Part shown: in pieces, positions 21,766-30,853 of the stretch
Layout of the letters: each line of letters opens with the position of its first letter
Numbering within the stretch: the stretch's first letter is position 1
Origin: Anastatus disparis
Taxonomy: Eukaryota > Arthropoda > Insecta > Hymenoptera > Eupelmidae
Assembly (NCBI GenBank): GCA_017163975.1
Contig: JAFFSR010000004.1
Coordinates: 8,804,001-8,868,000, forward strand
Length of the DNA: 64,000 nucleotides
Reading direction: 5' to 3'
The notes under the pieces: model-generated
The model's database searches: none
The model's input: only the letters and a program-made list of their open reading frames with translations
Told to the model about the DNA's origin: nothing
Program-made: the position numbers and the translations under genes

Positions 21766-23470
21766 ACTCGCATACAAATTCTCAGAGATTCTTTATAATA
21801 ACACAAGTATTAAAATAAAGACTCGTGAAGCGATGTTTAAACTATTAATACTACGGTAATTGGCTATTATTTAATATTTCCTTGTAAATTACAAAGTTGC
21901 TAAGATGCATTTTAAAGTTTAGATTCTTAATGTTAAGAGCAGCGATGATATAAATTTTTAATCATTTGGAATCTTATGTTTGAGAATTATTAAATGTATG
22001 CAAGGAGAAAAAAAATTACGCTATTTATAGAGAAGCAACAGCTTCGTATTGTCACAATTGATCGTAAATCCAAATAGAAAAAGATGATGGTGCACTCGAA
22101 GTTTATCTGTGAAAAATGTATTAACGTTGAAGAAAAATATTCGTTTTTAAATATAAAGATTCTAAATAGTGATTATCAACTTAAATTATGTACACAATGT
22201 TAAAAACTTAGTGAAATAAAAAAATCGATCAATAGTTTAGATTACGATACAGACACTATAATCGATAATTGTTACAGGAGATTTTAAAAATATACAATAA
22301 TAATAAAGACAACAATGTAATGCAAAAAGATAATTTATCGAACTTCTAAAGATAATTGTGTTTTATTGATTTATACTCCAAGATAAATATAAAGCTTTAA
22401 ATACTTTAAAACATAGTTTATGAACTAATTACTAAATTTGAGAAACTTTGATGTGTTTTAATCTTGAATCATCTAAAATTATTTAAATAAATAGTTCATT
22501 AAGTTGTCAATCTTTTAATCGTTTAAATAAGTAAATATAAGTAAGTTATTTAAAAGACTTTATTTACATAAAAAAGACCAAATTTGATGAATACTCAATA
22601 ATATCGTGGGGCAGGCTACAAAAAAGTTGCGTTTTTACAAGTATATTGGAAAAGTTACTCAGGTAATATAAAATTAAATTATTTAATAAATATTTAATTT
22701 GAGGAATTTGATGAATTCAATAAATTAAATGCGTATTTGCAACCCAAAAAGATTTTAAAAATTTTCTTATTCTTGCAGTGTTTTATAAAAATGAATAAAA
22801 TTATAGAAAAAAAATGTAATATCACCGTTTTACGAAACTAATAAATTAAAATTTAATATTAAATAGTTCACTGGAATTATGATCAATGCTTAAATTAACA
22901 GTTTTTATGTAAGAATAACCAACGATTACCGGTGTTATGTCAAAGAAGGAAACATTTGAGTGCATTGACATTGCGGTTACGTATACTGTTACATGAATCA
23001 ATCTCCGTTGCATCATTTTTGAGAAATTTTTATAATGCGCAAATTAACTTTTGTTCTATTTAGTATTATTAAATAAAAAATTTTAATATTTCATTTATTT
23101 ATTTTTATTTAATTAAACAAATTTCTTTTATTTAAAATTCAAAATATCATAAAATTATAAAATATTAAATTTAAATTTAATTAATAATTAATTTTATTTT
23201 CATTTAACAAATAATAGACACTTTAGTAACATGAGAAATGGAACCAAAATGAAATATTTCCACCATCTAGAATTACCAAGCAGTAACGTGTGCCGCATGG
23301 TTACCCGCTAAAATATAGGATAGTAAAATTAAATAAATGATTCCATAAATTGTTAAAAATTATTTCAAATGTTTAAAATTTTGACTATAAAATAAATATT
23401 AAATATTTTAGTAATCCGAATTCTAAACTTAATTTCTGAACAAAAATTTATTTATTAAGAGAATTAATGA

Positions 23471-23674
23471 GGTCGTCCGTGGCTCAGCCGGTAGAGCGAT
23501 GGATTCATAATCTCGAGGTTTCGAGTTCGAATCCCGCTCTCGGCTAATTTATACAAGTACCACTGTACGTTACATGTGCTGCAGTTCACAAACACACTGA
23601 GAGACCCCCGTCGTTAATTAGTATCGCAATGATATAGCATAAATACAACGACGTTAAATAAAATAAAAAATAAT
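23471..23674 (+). repeat. tRNA-derived SINE, most complete copy
   Basis: The head resembles a tRNA: GTGGCTCAGCCGGTAGAGC (A-box region), a TTCATAA loop with CAT where an anticodon would be, and GAGTTCGAATCCC (B box). The anticodon stem does not pair well, so it is not a working tRNA gene. The head is followed by an unrelated body of about 125 bp ending in TAAATAAAATAAAAA. The same head/body junction (GCTAATT, then ACAAG and ACCACTGTAC) recurs at three other places in reverse orientation, defining a SINE family with an internal Pol III promoter. Confidence 0.8.
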
Positions 23675-24228
23675 TACGTTTCAGCAATTAAAAAGTTGTG
23701 TATGGTGTTAATTTTCATTTTTTTTCTTTTAGTTGGAATGGAGGAGAGTTTCTCATATCCTCTATTCACAATAATTTTTTTTTTTAATATTGCTTAAAAT
23801 ATAATAATAAAAACTTATTAGGCATTGGCATTCACAGTACACATTTTAGTTAAACGAAAATTTTGTTTATGTATTTTTTAATAGTTAAATTTAAAGATGG
23901 CGCTAAATGCAACCAACCTAAAAAATAACATGCAACCGGTGTCATGAAACCTGAAGTTGAAAAATTATTAAAGTTTTACAGACTTTTTCCGAAAAAATAC
24001 AAAAATTAGCTGTTTTTCTATACATTTGTTTATAAAATAATAATTGCGAGGAAAAATAAATAATTTTCCACTGTACAACGATAGCGTCTGCAATTACAAA
24101 AAAATAAGACCAAAATCATTAATGTTTTTCGAAAGCGAGAACAGCGAGTTTGTATGTTACTATTTAAACAGGTTACATTCAGTAAGATATTACTTACGTT
24201 TAAAATTAGAAGGAATAAAATACTTTGT

Positions 24229-24548
24229 TACTATCGCAATAATAAAGGCCACATTATTAACTCGAAAAGCGGACCTAAAGTAAGACATAACCGACTTCTA
24301 AAATTTACCGAAAATAAAGTACTGCATTCCCTCTAAATTAGAAACTTATAGAATTTAATAAATTGAAAAAAATTTATTAAGTTAATAAAGTGGCCACTGT
24401 TGAGATATGTATAAAGTCCATTATGCAATCCGGGAGTAAAGTAAATTTCTCCCTCAGAAATTTTCCTTTCGTTTTGCTCCGCTAGTCGCAAAATTCCCCT
24501 CGGAAGAAACATGCGACTTTACTCCCTTGTTGCAAAATGTTCTATTAA
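24229..24548. mobile_element. Degraded TA-flanked MITE plus adjoining ATGCAAC repeat
   Basis: GGCCACATTATTAACTCGAA near 24248 and AAAGTGGCCACTGTTGAG near 24386 match the termini of the better-preserved MITE at 29199-29487. It is followed directly by the second family (CATTATGCAATCCGGGAGTA near 24419 to GACTTTACTCCCTTGTTGCA near 24513). That unit is itself an imperfect inverted repeat. Confidence 0.55.
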
Positions 24549-24897
24549 TGTCTTAACATGGCTACCCGTGTAGTTGCAATAATTTTCAAAAAAATTCTGC
24601 TATTTTCGATTAAATTAATTTTGAATATTTAATCAAATATTTTTATGAAAAATCCTTTTTACCAGAAAAAAATGTAAAGATGAAATGTCAAATTCAAAGA
24701 AAAAATTATCCTAAAAGTTAAAACGCTCTAAACGTTTATAATGTCCAAAATCTTGTCTAATAGATCAAGCTTAATAGACGGTAAGAACCTGTATTTAAAT
24801 CACTTAAAAACCCATTTGTTAAACATACATCACCTACTGCATGATGAGTTGTCAAATAATTCAAAATTTTGCTTATTCACTAAAATTTAAATAATCG

Positions 24898-24905
24898 TAT
24901 AAAAG
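24898..24905 (+). promoter_or_regulatory. TATA box of OBP gene 1
   Basis: TATAAAAG lies 144 bp upstream of the start codon at 25042, the right scale for a short 5' UTR. The start site itself is not identified. Confidence 0.5.
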
Positions 24906-25041
24906 CTATTGCAAAAATTTTCAGATCTTAAAGTTCGACGGCATATTGGAAAGGATCGAACGGGTAATCGACACCCGTATCATTGACAAACCAAAGATTT
25001 ATCTTATGAAGTTTATTTGAAAAATAAATAAAGTATTAAAA

Positions 25042-26376
25042 ATGAAAGCTCAGATTTTAATGACGTTAGTTGCCATCATCATGACAACGCAATACAAATC
25101 TGTCGAATGTGCCGTGAGTTTTATTGCCTCATTACTATTATTGATTGAAAAAATTAATTGTTTTTTCAAATATTAATTATTCTTATTTTTAAAAATTTAT
25201 AGAAAAAAATGGACATTAATGGACTTAGAGACATGTTGAAACCCATGAGTTCATCCTGCAAAAAGAAGACTGGTGTGAGTGAAGGTAAGTTAAAACAAAT
25301 TGAACATTTGACCTTTACTATTTTCTATATTTTGCATAGAAGTAGCCAATTGTCATATGAAAAAAATAATTTCAAAACCTTGAATAGTATTTTTAATAAA
25401 TAATTTAAAAAAAAGCTCTTATATAAAGTCTTTAAATGATTTAAAAATTACAATTAAACTAATAATTTTACACTCTATTAGTTTTTGAAATTTGAGTTTT
25501 TTATTTTAACTTTTTTATATCTAAATTGAAGAGTTTAAAAATTTTTTGTACATCTTTTATCATATACAAAAAGTCATAAAAATTTTAAATAAATTTTAAA
25601 TTAGTTAAAAATTCAACTGGTAAATATTATTAAATTTTATTATAGAATTAATAGCGGGAACACATAATGGAAATTTTCCAAAAGACAAAAATTTGATGTG
25701 CTACTTCAGGTGTCTTTCAATAATGGTGAAAGTTGTAAGTAATTAATTATTTAATTTAAAATAACTTGCAAAAATTAATATTATTAATAAAAATCCTTTT
25801 TTTTAATTATTACGTTAAAATAAACATTAATTATTCTAGATGGATAAAAAGTTCAATATTGTTCCGGAAAATGTGGAAAAACAAATAAACATATTGGTAC
25901 AAGAGGATTTGGCACCGCGATTGATCGAAATTGGAAGACGATGTTTTGAACAAGGTTTGTAAAAAATAATACTTGCGTGCATCAATATAATAATTCTAAA
26001 TGTATTTATTTATTAACGTTTACAAAAATATTTTACAGTGCCAAAGCTCGAAGATAGCTGTGAATATGCATTTGAAATGGTTGTTTGTGGCTACAATATA
26101 GATAAATCGGTAAGTTAATAGAACATATTATCATGATAATTTCATACAGAATTTATTCATCCAATTTGACATTATTTTCATTGTTTTATAACACAAAGAA
26201 AATAAACTTTAAAAATTAAAAAAATTTATTTATCTAACAAATTATCTTTTGTTTTGGTCAATTTCATATTTTTACAATAAACATATAATGTTTGATCAGT
26301 AAAAAATTATGAAAAATATTATCAACAATTCTTTTAATAACATTAATTTTATTTTCAGGTGTACTTCCTACCGTAA
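25042..26376 (+). CDS. Odorant-binding protein, gene 1 (six exons)
   Basis: Secreted carrier of small hydrophobic ligands of the insect PBP/GOBP family, acting in sensillar lymph or other extracellular fluids. Exons 25042-25113, 25203-25284, 25646-25734, 25840-25954, 26039-26109 and 26359-26376 all have GT/AG introns and encode 148 residues. Exon 1 is a signal peptide (MKAQILMTLVAIIMTT, then ...VECA). The mature part has the six-cysteine pattern C-x27-C-x3-C-x41-C-x10-C-x8-C, the family hallmark; C2 and C3 lie in MCYFRC, C5 and C6 in SCEYAFEMVVC. The last exon adds VYFLP and stop. It has the same architecture as gene 2 about 1 kb downstream, so the pair arose by tandem duplication. A subfamily number cannot be assigned without alignment. 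Confidence 0.9.
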
Positions 26377-27412
26377 TCGAACATTATCTTAATATTTATT
26401 AAATTTAATACGTATACAATAATCAAAGATGTGGAAAATGCTGTTAAAGTATTGTAAGGATATGCAATACAAGTTGTACATAATATCTCACGTGATGCGT
26501 AATTAATATTAAGCAATTTTATACGAAATATTGTAAATCACATGCAATTTCTGTATATTTTGTTTTTTACTAAAGCCATGCAATAATTGAACGAACGAAA
26601 AAATGACGAGAAATTTAGATAATAAGAATAAAATAAGTTAAAAGTCTGATCATATATGTCGATTTTTGTTGTAACAAAAATACAATAACATGTACATTTA
26701 TTCATAATTAGATCCTAATATACTTTTAAGAATATTGCTCCTAATATTCTCTCATAAGTTGTTAGAATTTTTAAAATTGTAAATGCGTTTAATAATTAAG
26801 TTTTATTAAAATTTCTTTTGTTTTATTATTTTCAAGATTAATAAAATATTGTTAATTACGTAAGATTTATTTTTTATTCAGCTTCTATAATTTTTAAACT
26901 ATCATAAAAATTATTTATGTTATTCATTACAGACTTTTTCTATATAAATTGTTTGATTTACAATGTCACATATAAAAAAAATATCACATAAAAAAGCAGT
27001 TTGTTTTTTACTTAAAAAAAAAATGATTTTTTATGTGTTTAAATCATGCTCTGCTAAACTCCTGAAACCCAAAATCGCATCTAAAATTGTATAACAAGTG
27101 TGCTTGTGCTTAATTAAACTCCTAAAACGCAGAATCGCACCTCGACTTGTATAATAAAGGGATTCGAAATATACACATTCATTGTTACAAACAGACATTT
27201 AAAGCATAGCAAGCTATGGCTTATTACCTCAATTGCTTGGTAATTATTTAACTTTGAATTTTGCTGACTCGTTACAATGTTTTATCATGGTATATAAGCG
27301 ATTTTCCCAGAGTCATAGAAAAGTATTTAAGAGAATCAGAAAATTTTGATATTTTTTTTGCGAATAAAAGTAGACATAAAAAAAAATATTTTTTTCCAAT
27401 TCAATAAAGAAA
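26377..27412. other. Spacer between OBP genes 1 and 2
   Basis: Holds the OBP1 3' UTR (candidate AATAAA at 26627-26632) and the OBP2 promoter. Two direct repeats of about 45 bp sharing AAACTCCT, then AATCGCA and TTGTATAA, lie at about 27057-27100 and 27116-27155, some 150-240 bp upstream of the OBP2 TATA box. No further gene seen. Confidence 0.5.
27291..27298 (+). promoter_or_regulatory. TATA box of OBP gene 2
   Basis: TATATAAG lies 122 bp before the start codon at 27413. The spacing is similar to that in gene 1 (144 bp), supporting both assignments. Confidence 0.5.
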
Positions 27413-29655
27413 ATGAGAATATTTTTTCTAACATTGTTAATACTTTTAATTATAATTATAATGCAATCTGAAATCGTCAAATGCGGTGTAAGAATATTTT
27501 TTTCAAAACAAATTATTAATATATTTATATATTACATTTTTTATATCCACTTACAGAAAAAAATGTCTTTAATAGAATTAAAACAAATGATGACGCCCAT
27601 GTCGAAAAGTTGTAAATCTAAAACTGGCGTTTCCGATGGTCAGTAATTTAATCTGAAAATAATTTTTTTCTTTGATCAATAAATACATAGGGTTTGAGTC
27701 CCGGTTACTGGGCCTGCACCTAACTCTGTGCTTTCCATTTGAAATACATGTAAAGCACAGTGTTAGGTCCAGGCACCGTAACTGGGACTCAGACCCTAAT
27801 AAAATGAACATTAAATAAAAAAAGTTTCCTTATGCACTCGATAGAAATGGTTGCTGCTTGTCAAAGAGGGGAGTTTCCTAAAGTGCGTCCGCTTATGTGT
27901 TATTTTAAGTGCCTTATAACAATGATGAAAGTCGTGAGTTTAAAAATAATTCTATTGTATTATCATATAATTTTGAATCAATTGTCGATGTAAAAATTCA
28001 ATTGGAATTGTAAGTATTGTAATTTAAATTGTAGCATTTTCTGCTTGTTGAAAATAATTATAGAAAAAAAAATAAGATTATGATATATCAAATCAAAATT
28101 TTGAAAAACGTTATTTTTAAAATTTTATAATTTAAATTAAAAAAAAATGTTTTATATAAGAATTGATAAAATTAAATTTTTTAAAAAAATTAACATTTTT
28201 ATGTAATTAAGTTTATAAACTTTTTAAACAAAATTAATATAAAAAAAAATGAATGTAAAAAATCAAAAAATTTTTCAAATTAACATTTAAATCTATGAAA
28301 TATAATGTCTAATAATAATAATAATTTACATAGCAATATTATTAATATTCAGCTAACTAATAAAAACATTTTAATATATAAATACACTGAGAATCCATTA
28401 AGAGCGTAGCCTACACAAAAAGCCGATGCGCGGCGCTATCAAAAATTGTAAGACTGCTTTCTTGGTTTTGGGGCGCTGCGGCCCAACTCACAGAAGCCTG
28501 CGCACTTATAACAGCAGACAATAGTAATGTTCAGCTGCGTTCTCACCTTTTTGGACGGCTGAGCGCCAAAAAAGAGAGACCAGCCTCGCATATTCGAAGT
28601 GGCGCCACGCTACGTCCCTTTGAGAAGGTTACGCTCTGAATGGATTCTCAGTGTAGTCTTAATTTATAGTGCTAAAATATTATTTGAAATTAAAGAAAAA
28701 TATTTTGGCTTTGTATTATAATAAAATAAATTAAATAATGTATAGATGAATAAACAAGGACAAGTATCACTTAAAGTACTCAATACACAAATAGATACCT
28801 TAGTATTGGATGAGCTTGCACCTAGACTGAAAGAAATTGGAAAAACTTGCATTGATTCAGGTGGGTATATAATCATAATTATTATATATTTTGTATTATT
28901 CATTCTTGATTTCTACAAAAATTTTTGTTCTTTAAAAATCAAAAAATTTAACTATTTTTTTCTAATTGTTAAAGTAAATTTTAATAATGAGATCGTCACA
29001 AACACGCTAGAAAATCTTCGTCGCTAATTAATATCATAATGATAGCATAAATACGACGACATTAAATAAAATAAAAATTTTAATAATAAATTGGTGTTAC
29101 AGTACCATTTAATGAAGATAGTTGTGAATATGCATACGATATAATACTTTGTGGTTTTAACATAGACAGCGAAGTAAGTAAAAATTATTTTATTCCTACC
29201 TCAACAGTAATGGCCACTTTATTAATTCGAAAAGCGGGCCGAAAGTAAGATGTAACTGACTTCTAAAATTTTAACAAGAATAAAGTACTTTAATTCCAAC
29301 AAATTAGAAATTTATGAAATTTAATGAATTGTTTAAATTTTTATAAAGTATTAATAGTTTTTTAATAAATTATCGCATTGAACTATTTATTAAAAAATTA
29401 ATAATCAATTTAAAATTAATATATCAATTTAAATTTTTTCAAAATTGGGCCAGTGTTTTTAAATAAATAAAGTGGTTACTGTTGAGGTATTAGAAATAAA
29501 ACACAATATGTAACTCGAAAGCTAAGCCAACTTTCTCCCTCTCGAGAAATATGACTTTACTCCCTCGTTGCATAATGCACTATTAAAGATCATGATTTTT
29601 CGAATAAATTATTTTAATATTAATAAATTTTTTTCAGATGTATTTTTTACCATAA
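27413..29655 (+). CDS. Odorant-binding protein, gene 2 (six exons)
   Basis: Paralogue of gene 1, also a six-cysteine PBP/GOBP-type secreted protein. Exons 27413-27487, 27557-27638, 27845-27933, 28746-28860, 29103-29173 and 29638-29655 encode 149 residues. Exon lengths 2-6 (82, 89, 115, 71, 18) are identical to gene 1; only the signal-peptide exon differs (75 against 72). The signal peptide is strongly hydrophobic (LLILLIIIIMQS). Cysteine spacing is C-x26-C-x3-C-x41-C-x10-C-x8-C, with one extra Cys between C1 and C2 (VAACQRG). The end reads MYFLP. Introns are larger than in gene 1 because of insertions: a 107-bp hairpin MITE in intron 2, a 269-bp MITE in intron 3, a SINE tail in intron 4 and a TA-flanked MITE in intron 5. 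AATAAA at 29832-29837 is a candidate polyadenylation signal. Confidence 0.9.
27690..27796. mobile_element. 107-bp hairpin MITE (OBP2 intron 2)
   Basis: Nearly the whole unit folds on itself. The left arm begins GGGTTTGAGTCCCGGTTACT and runs about 45 bp to TCTGTGCTTT. The right arm begins AAAGCACAGTGTTAGGT and ends GGGACTCAGACCC. It is flanked by TA on both sides (27688-27689, 27797-27798), as for Tc1/mariner-derived MITEs. It lies between exons 2 and 3 of the gene and is transcribed with it. Confidence 0.75.
28385..28653. mobile_element. 269-bp MITE with 26-bp terminal inverted repeats (OBP2 intron 3)
   Basis: The termini CACTGAGAATCCATT...AGCGTA and their complement at 28627-28653 match over about 24 of 26 bases, with flanking TA at 28383-28384 and 28654-28655. 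The interior is markedly GC-richer than its surroundings (for example GATGCGCGGCGC, GGGGCGCTGCGGCCC), consistent with recent arrival. No ORF. Confidence 0.75.
28990..29077 (+). repeat. SINE 3'-tail fragment (OBP2 intron 4)
   Basis: Matches the body of the SINE at 23471-23674 from CACAAACAC through CGTCG...TAATTA...TAGCATAAATAC and ends ACGACATTAAATAAAATAAAA. It begins GAGATCGTC, like the first bases of the head, so most of the head and body seems deleted. Confidence 0.65.
29199..29487. mobile_element. TA-flanked MITE, reference copy (OBP2 intron 5)
   Basis: The left end CCTCAACAGTAATGGCCACT pairs with the right end reading AAGTGGTTACTGTTGAGG. Flanking TA at 29197-29198 and 29488-29489 fits a Tc1/mariner-type MITE. 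Related pieces are found at about 24229-24396, 30290-30450 and in ARRDC intron 3. Confidence 0.7.
29489..29590. repeat. ATGCAAC/CTCCCTCGTTGCAT dispersed repeat (OBP2 intron 5)
   Basis: A unit of about 100 bp directly abutting the MITE, from AATAAAACACAATATGTAAC to CTCGTTGCATAATGCACTAT. Its two ends are imperfect inverted repeats. Similar units follow MITE remnants at 24404-24548 and 30455-30570. Confidence 0.5.
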
Positions 29656-30853
29656 ATACAATGTGAAATATTACGCAAGGATAATCACTGAATAGTACAA
29701 GAGAGAAAAATTGGAGAAATTCATCTTTTTTCTGTCTCTCTCGCACACTACAAAAACTGAACATGCTCATCTCATTTAACTTTACTCCATCCAGGAGTAT
29801 ATGCTATCAAATATATTTCGATATAAACGTAAATAAAACTTTTAACTTAGGCACGAATAGAAACTATTTTATAAATCTATCATAACTATAATAATTTATT
29901 TTAATAATAAAAAATTCTCAACAAAATCTTTGTTATTCAAGTAATTGCATTGTATTAAAAAGTTATATTAATTAAACTTTTCCATGCTTGTTGGTTTGTA
30001 TTCAGGAACTGATACCCATATTTTCATGAAGAATCAGATATTCGACCCTTTTAGACCTGAATTTTTATCCCATCATAAAATCTTTTAATAACCTTTTTAG
30101 GATTATAAGAATTTATTTATTAAACGATTTTCGCGATAAAAAAAAATGATTTTATTTTTCAAATTTTCTCAGTTTCTATGAGTAATATAAAGATTTAGCC
30201 CCCAGTTTGAGATAGCCCATTTTTGCACAATTTAAAAAAGGCCAAAAAACATCAATGTCCATTCCAGTGAACTTTGATAAAATTTTAATATTTTATAAAT
30301 AAAATATTATATTAAACTATTTATTAAAAAATTAATAATAATGATTAGAAAAGTATCAAATTTTAAAAATCAATATATCACAAAATTTTCACATTAATAC
30401 ATCAATTTTAATTTTTTAAAAATTGAGCCAGCTTTTTTAAATTTATAAAGTAGTCACTGTTCAAGTAGAAATAAAGCACAATATGCAACTCGGGACCAAA
30501 ATCTAATTTCTCCCTTGGGGAAATATGCGATTTTACTCGCTCGTTGCATAATGTACTATTAAAGATTATAATTTTCCGAATAAATTATTATAATAGCGAT
30601 GAATTTTTTTTTAAATGTATTTCTTACCATAAATACAATATCAAATATTACACAAGAATAAATTTCATTGTCAGAAATATAGATTTGACTTTACAGATTT
30701 GTGAATAATAGATATATTTTTTGTATTTATATCAAACTATTTTATTTATGAAAAATTGCTTTATAAAGAATTTTAATAACAATTCATATGTAAATATTTA
30801 CAAAACTTGTTATAGTCAAGTAAAACAATAAGCATTCAACATAAAATTAATAA
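29656..30853. other. Spacer between OBP gene 2 and PRORP
   Basis: Contains the OBP2 3' UTR and a duplicated block (about 30280-30660) copied from the intron 5/exon 6 region of OBP2. No complete gene. Confidence 0.5.
30280..30660 (+). pseudogene. Remnant of a third OBP copy (intron 5 and exon 6 only)
   Basis: This block aligns with 29340-29680: the shared AAACTATTTATTAAAAAATT, the ATGCAAC/CTCGTTGCAT repeat, and finally a six-codon exon-6 equivalent reading MYFLP-stop at 30615-30632, followed by ATAAATACAAT as in OBP2. The acceptor AG before the exon has become AA, so it could not be spliced as in gene 2. No exons 1-5 are found nearby. Confidence 0.7.

Larger units (their letters stand above)
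21201..25041. other. Intergenic region between LTR array and OBP gene 1
   Basis: AT-rich and without a recognisable gene. Holds a perfect palindrome at 21731-21765, a tRNA-derived SINE at 23471-23674, MITE debris at 24229-24548 and a TATA-like box near 24898. Short open frames around 24044-24336 fall in MITE sequence and are not called. Confidence 0.6.

Noticed and set aside
23471..23547. A tRNA-Met gene
   Set aside because: A and B boxes are present, but the anticodon stem does not pair properly and the head is followed by a repeated non-tRNA body with family copies, so it is a SINE.
27690..27796. A tRNA or snoRNA gene in OBP2 intron 2
   Set aside because: The strong palindrome has TA flanks and TIR structure; it lacks A/B boxes or C/D and H/ACA boxes.
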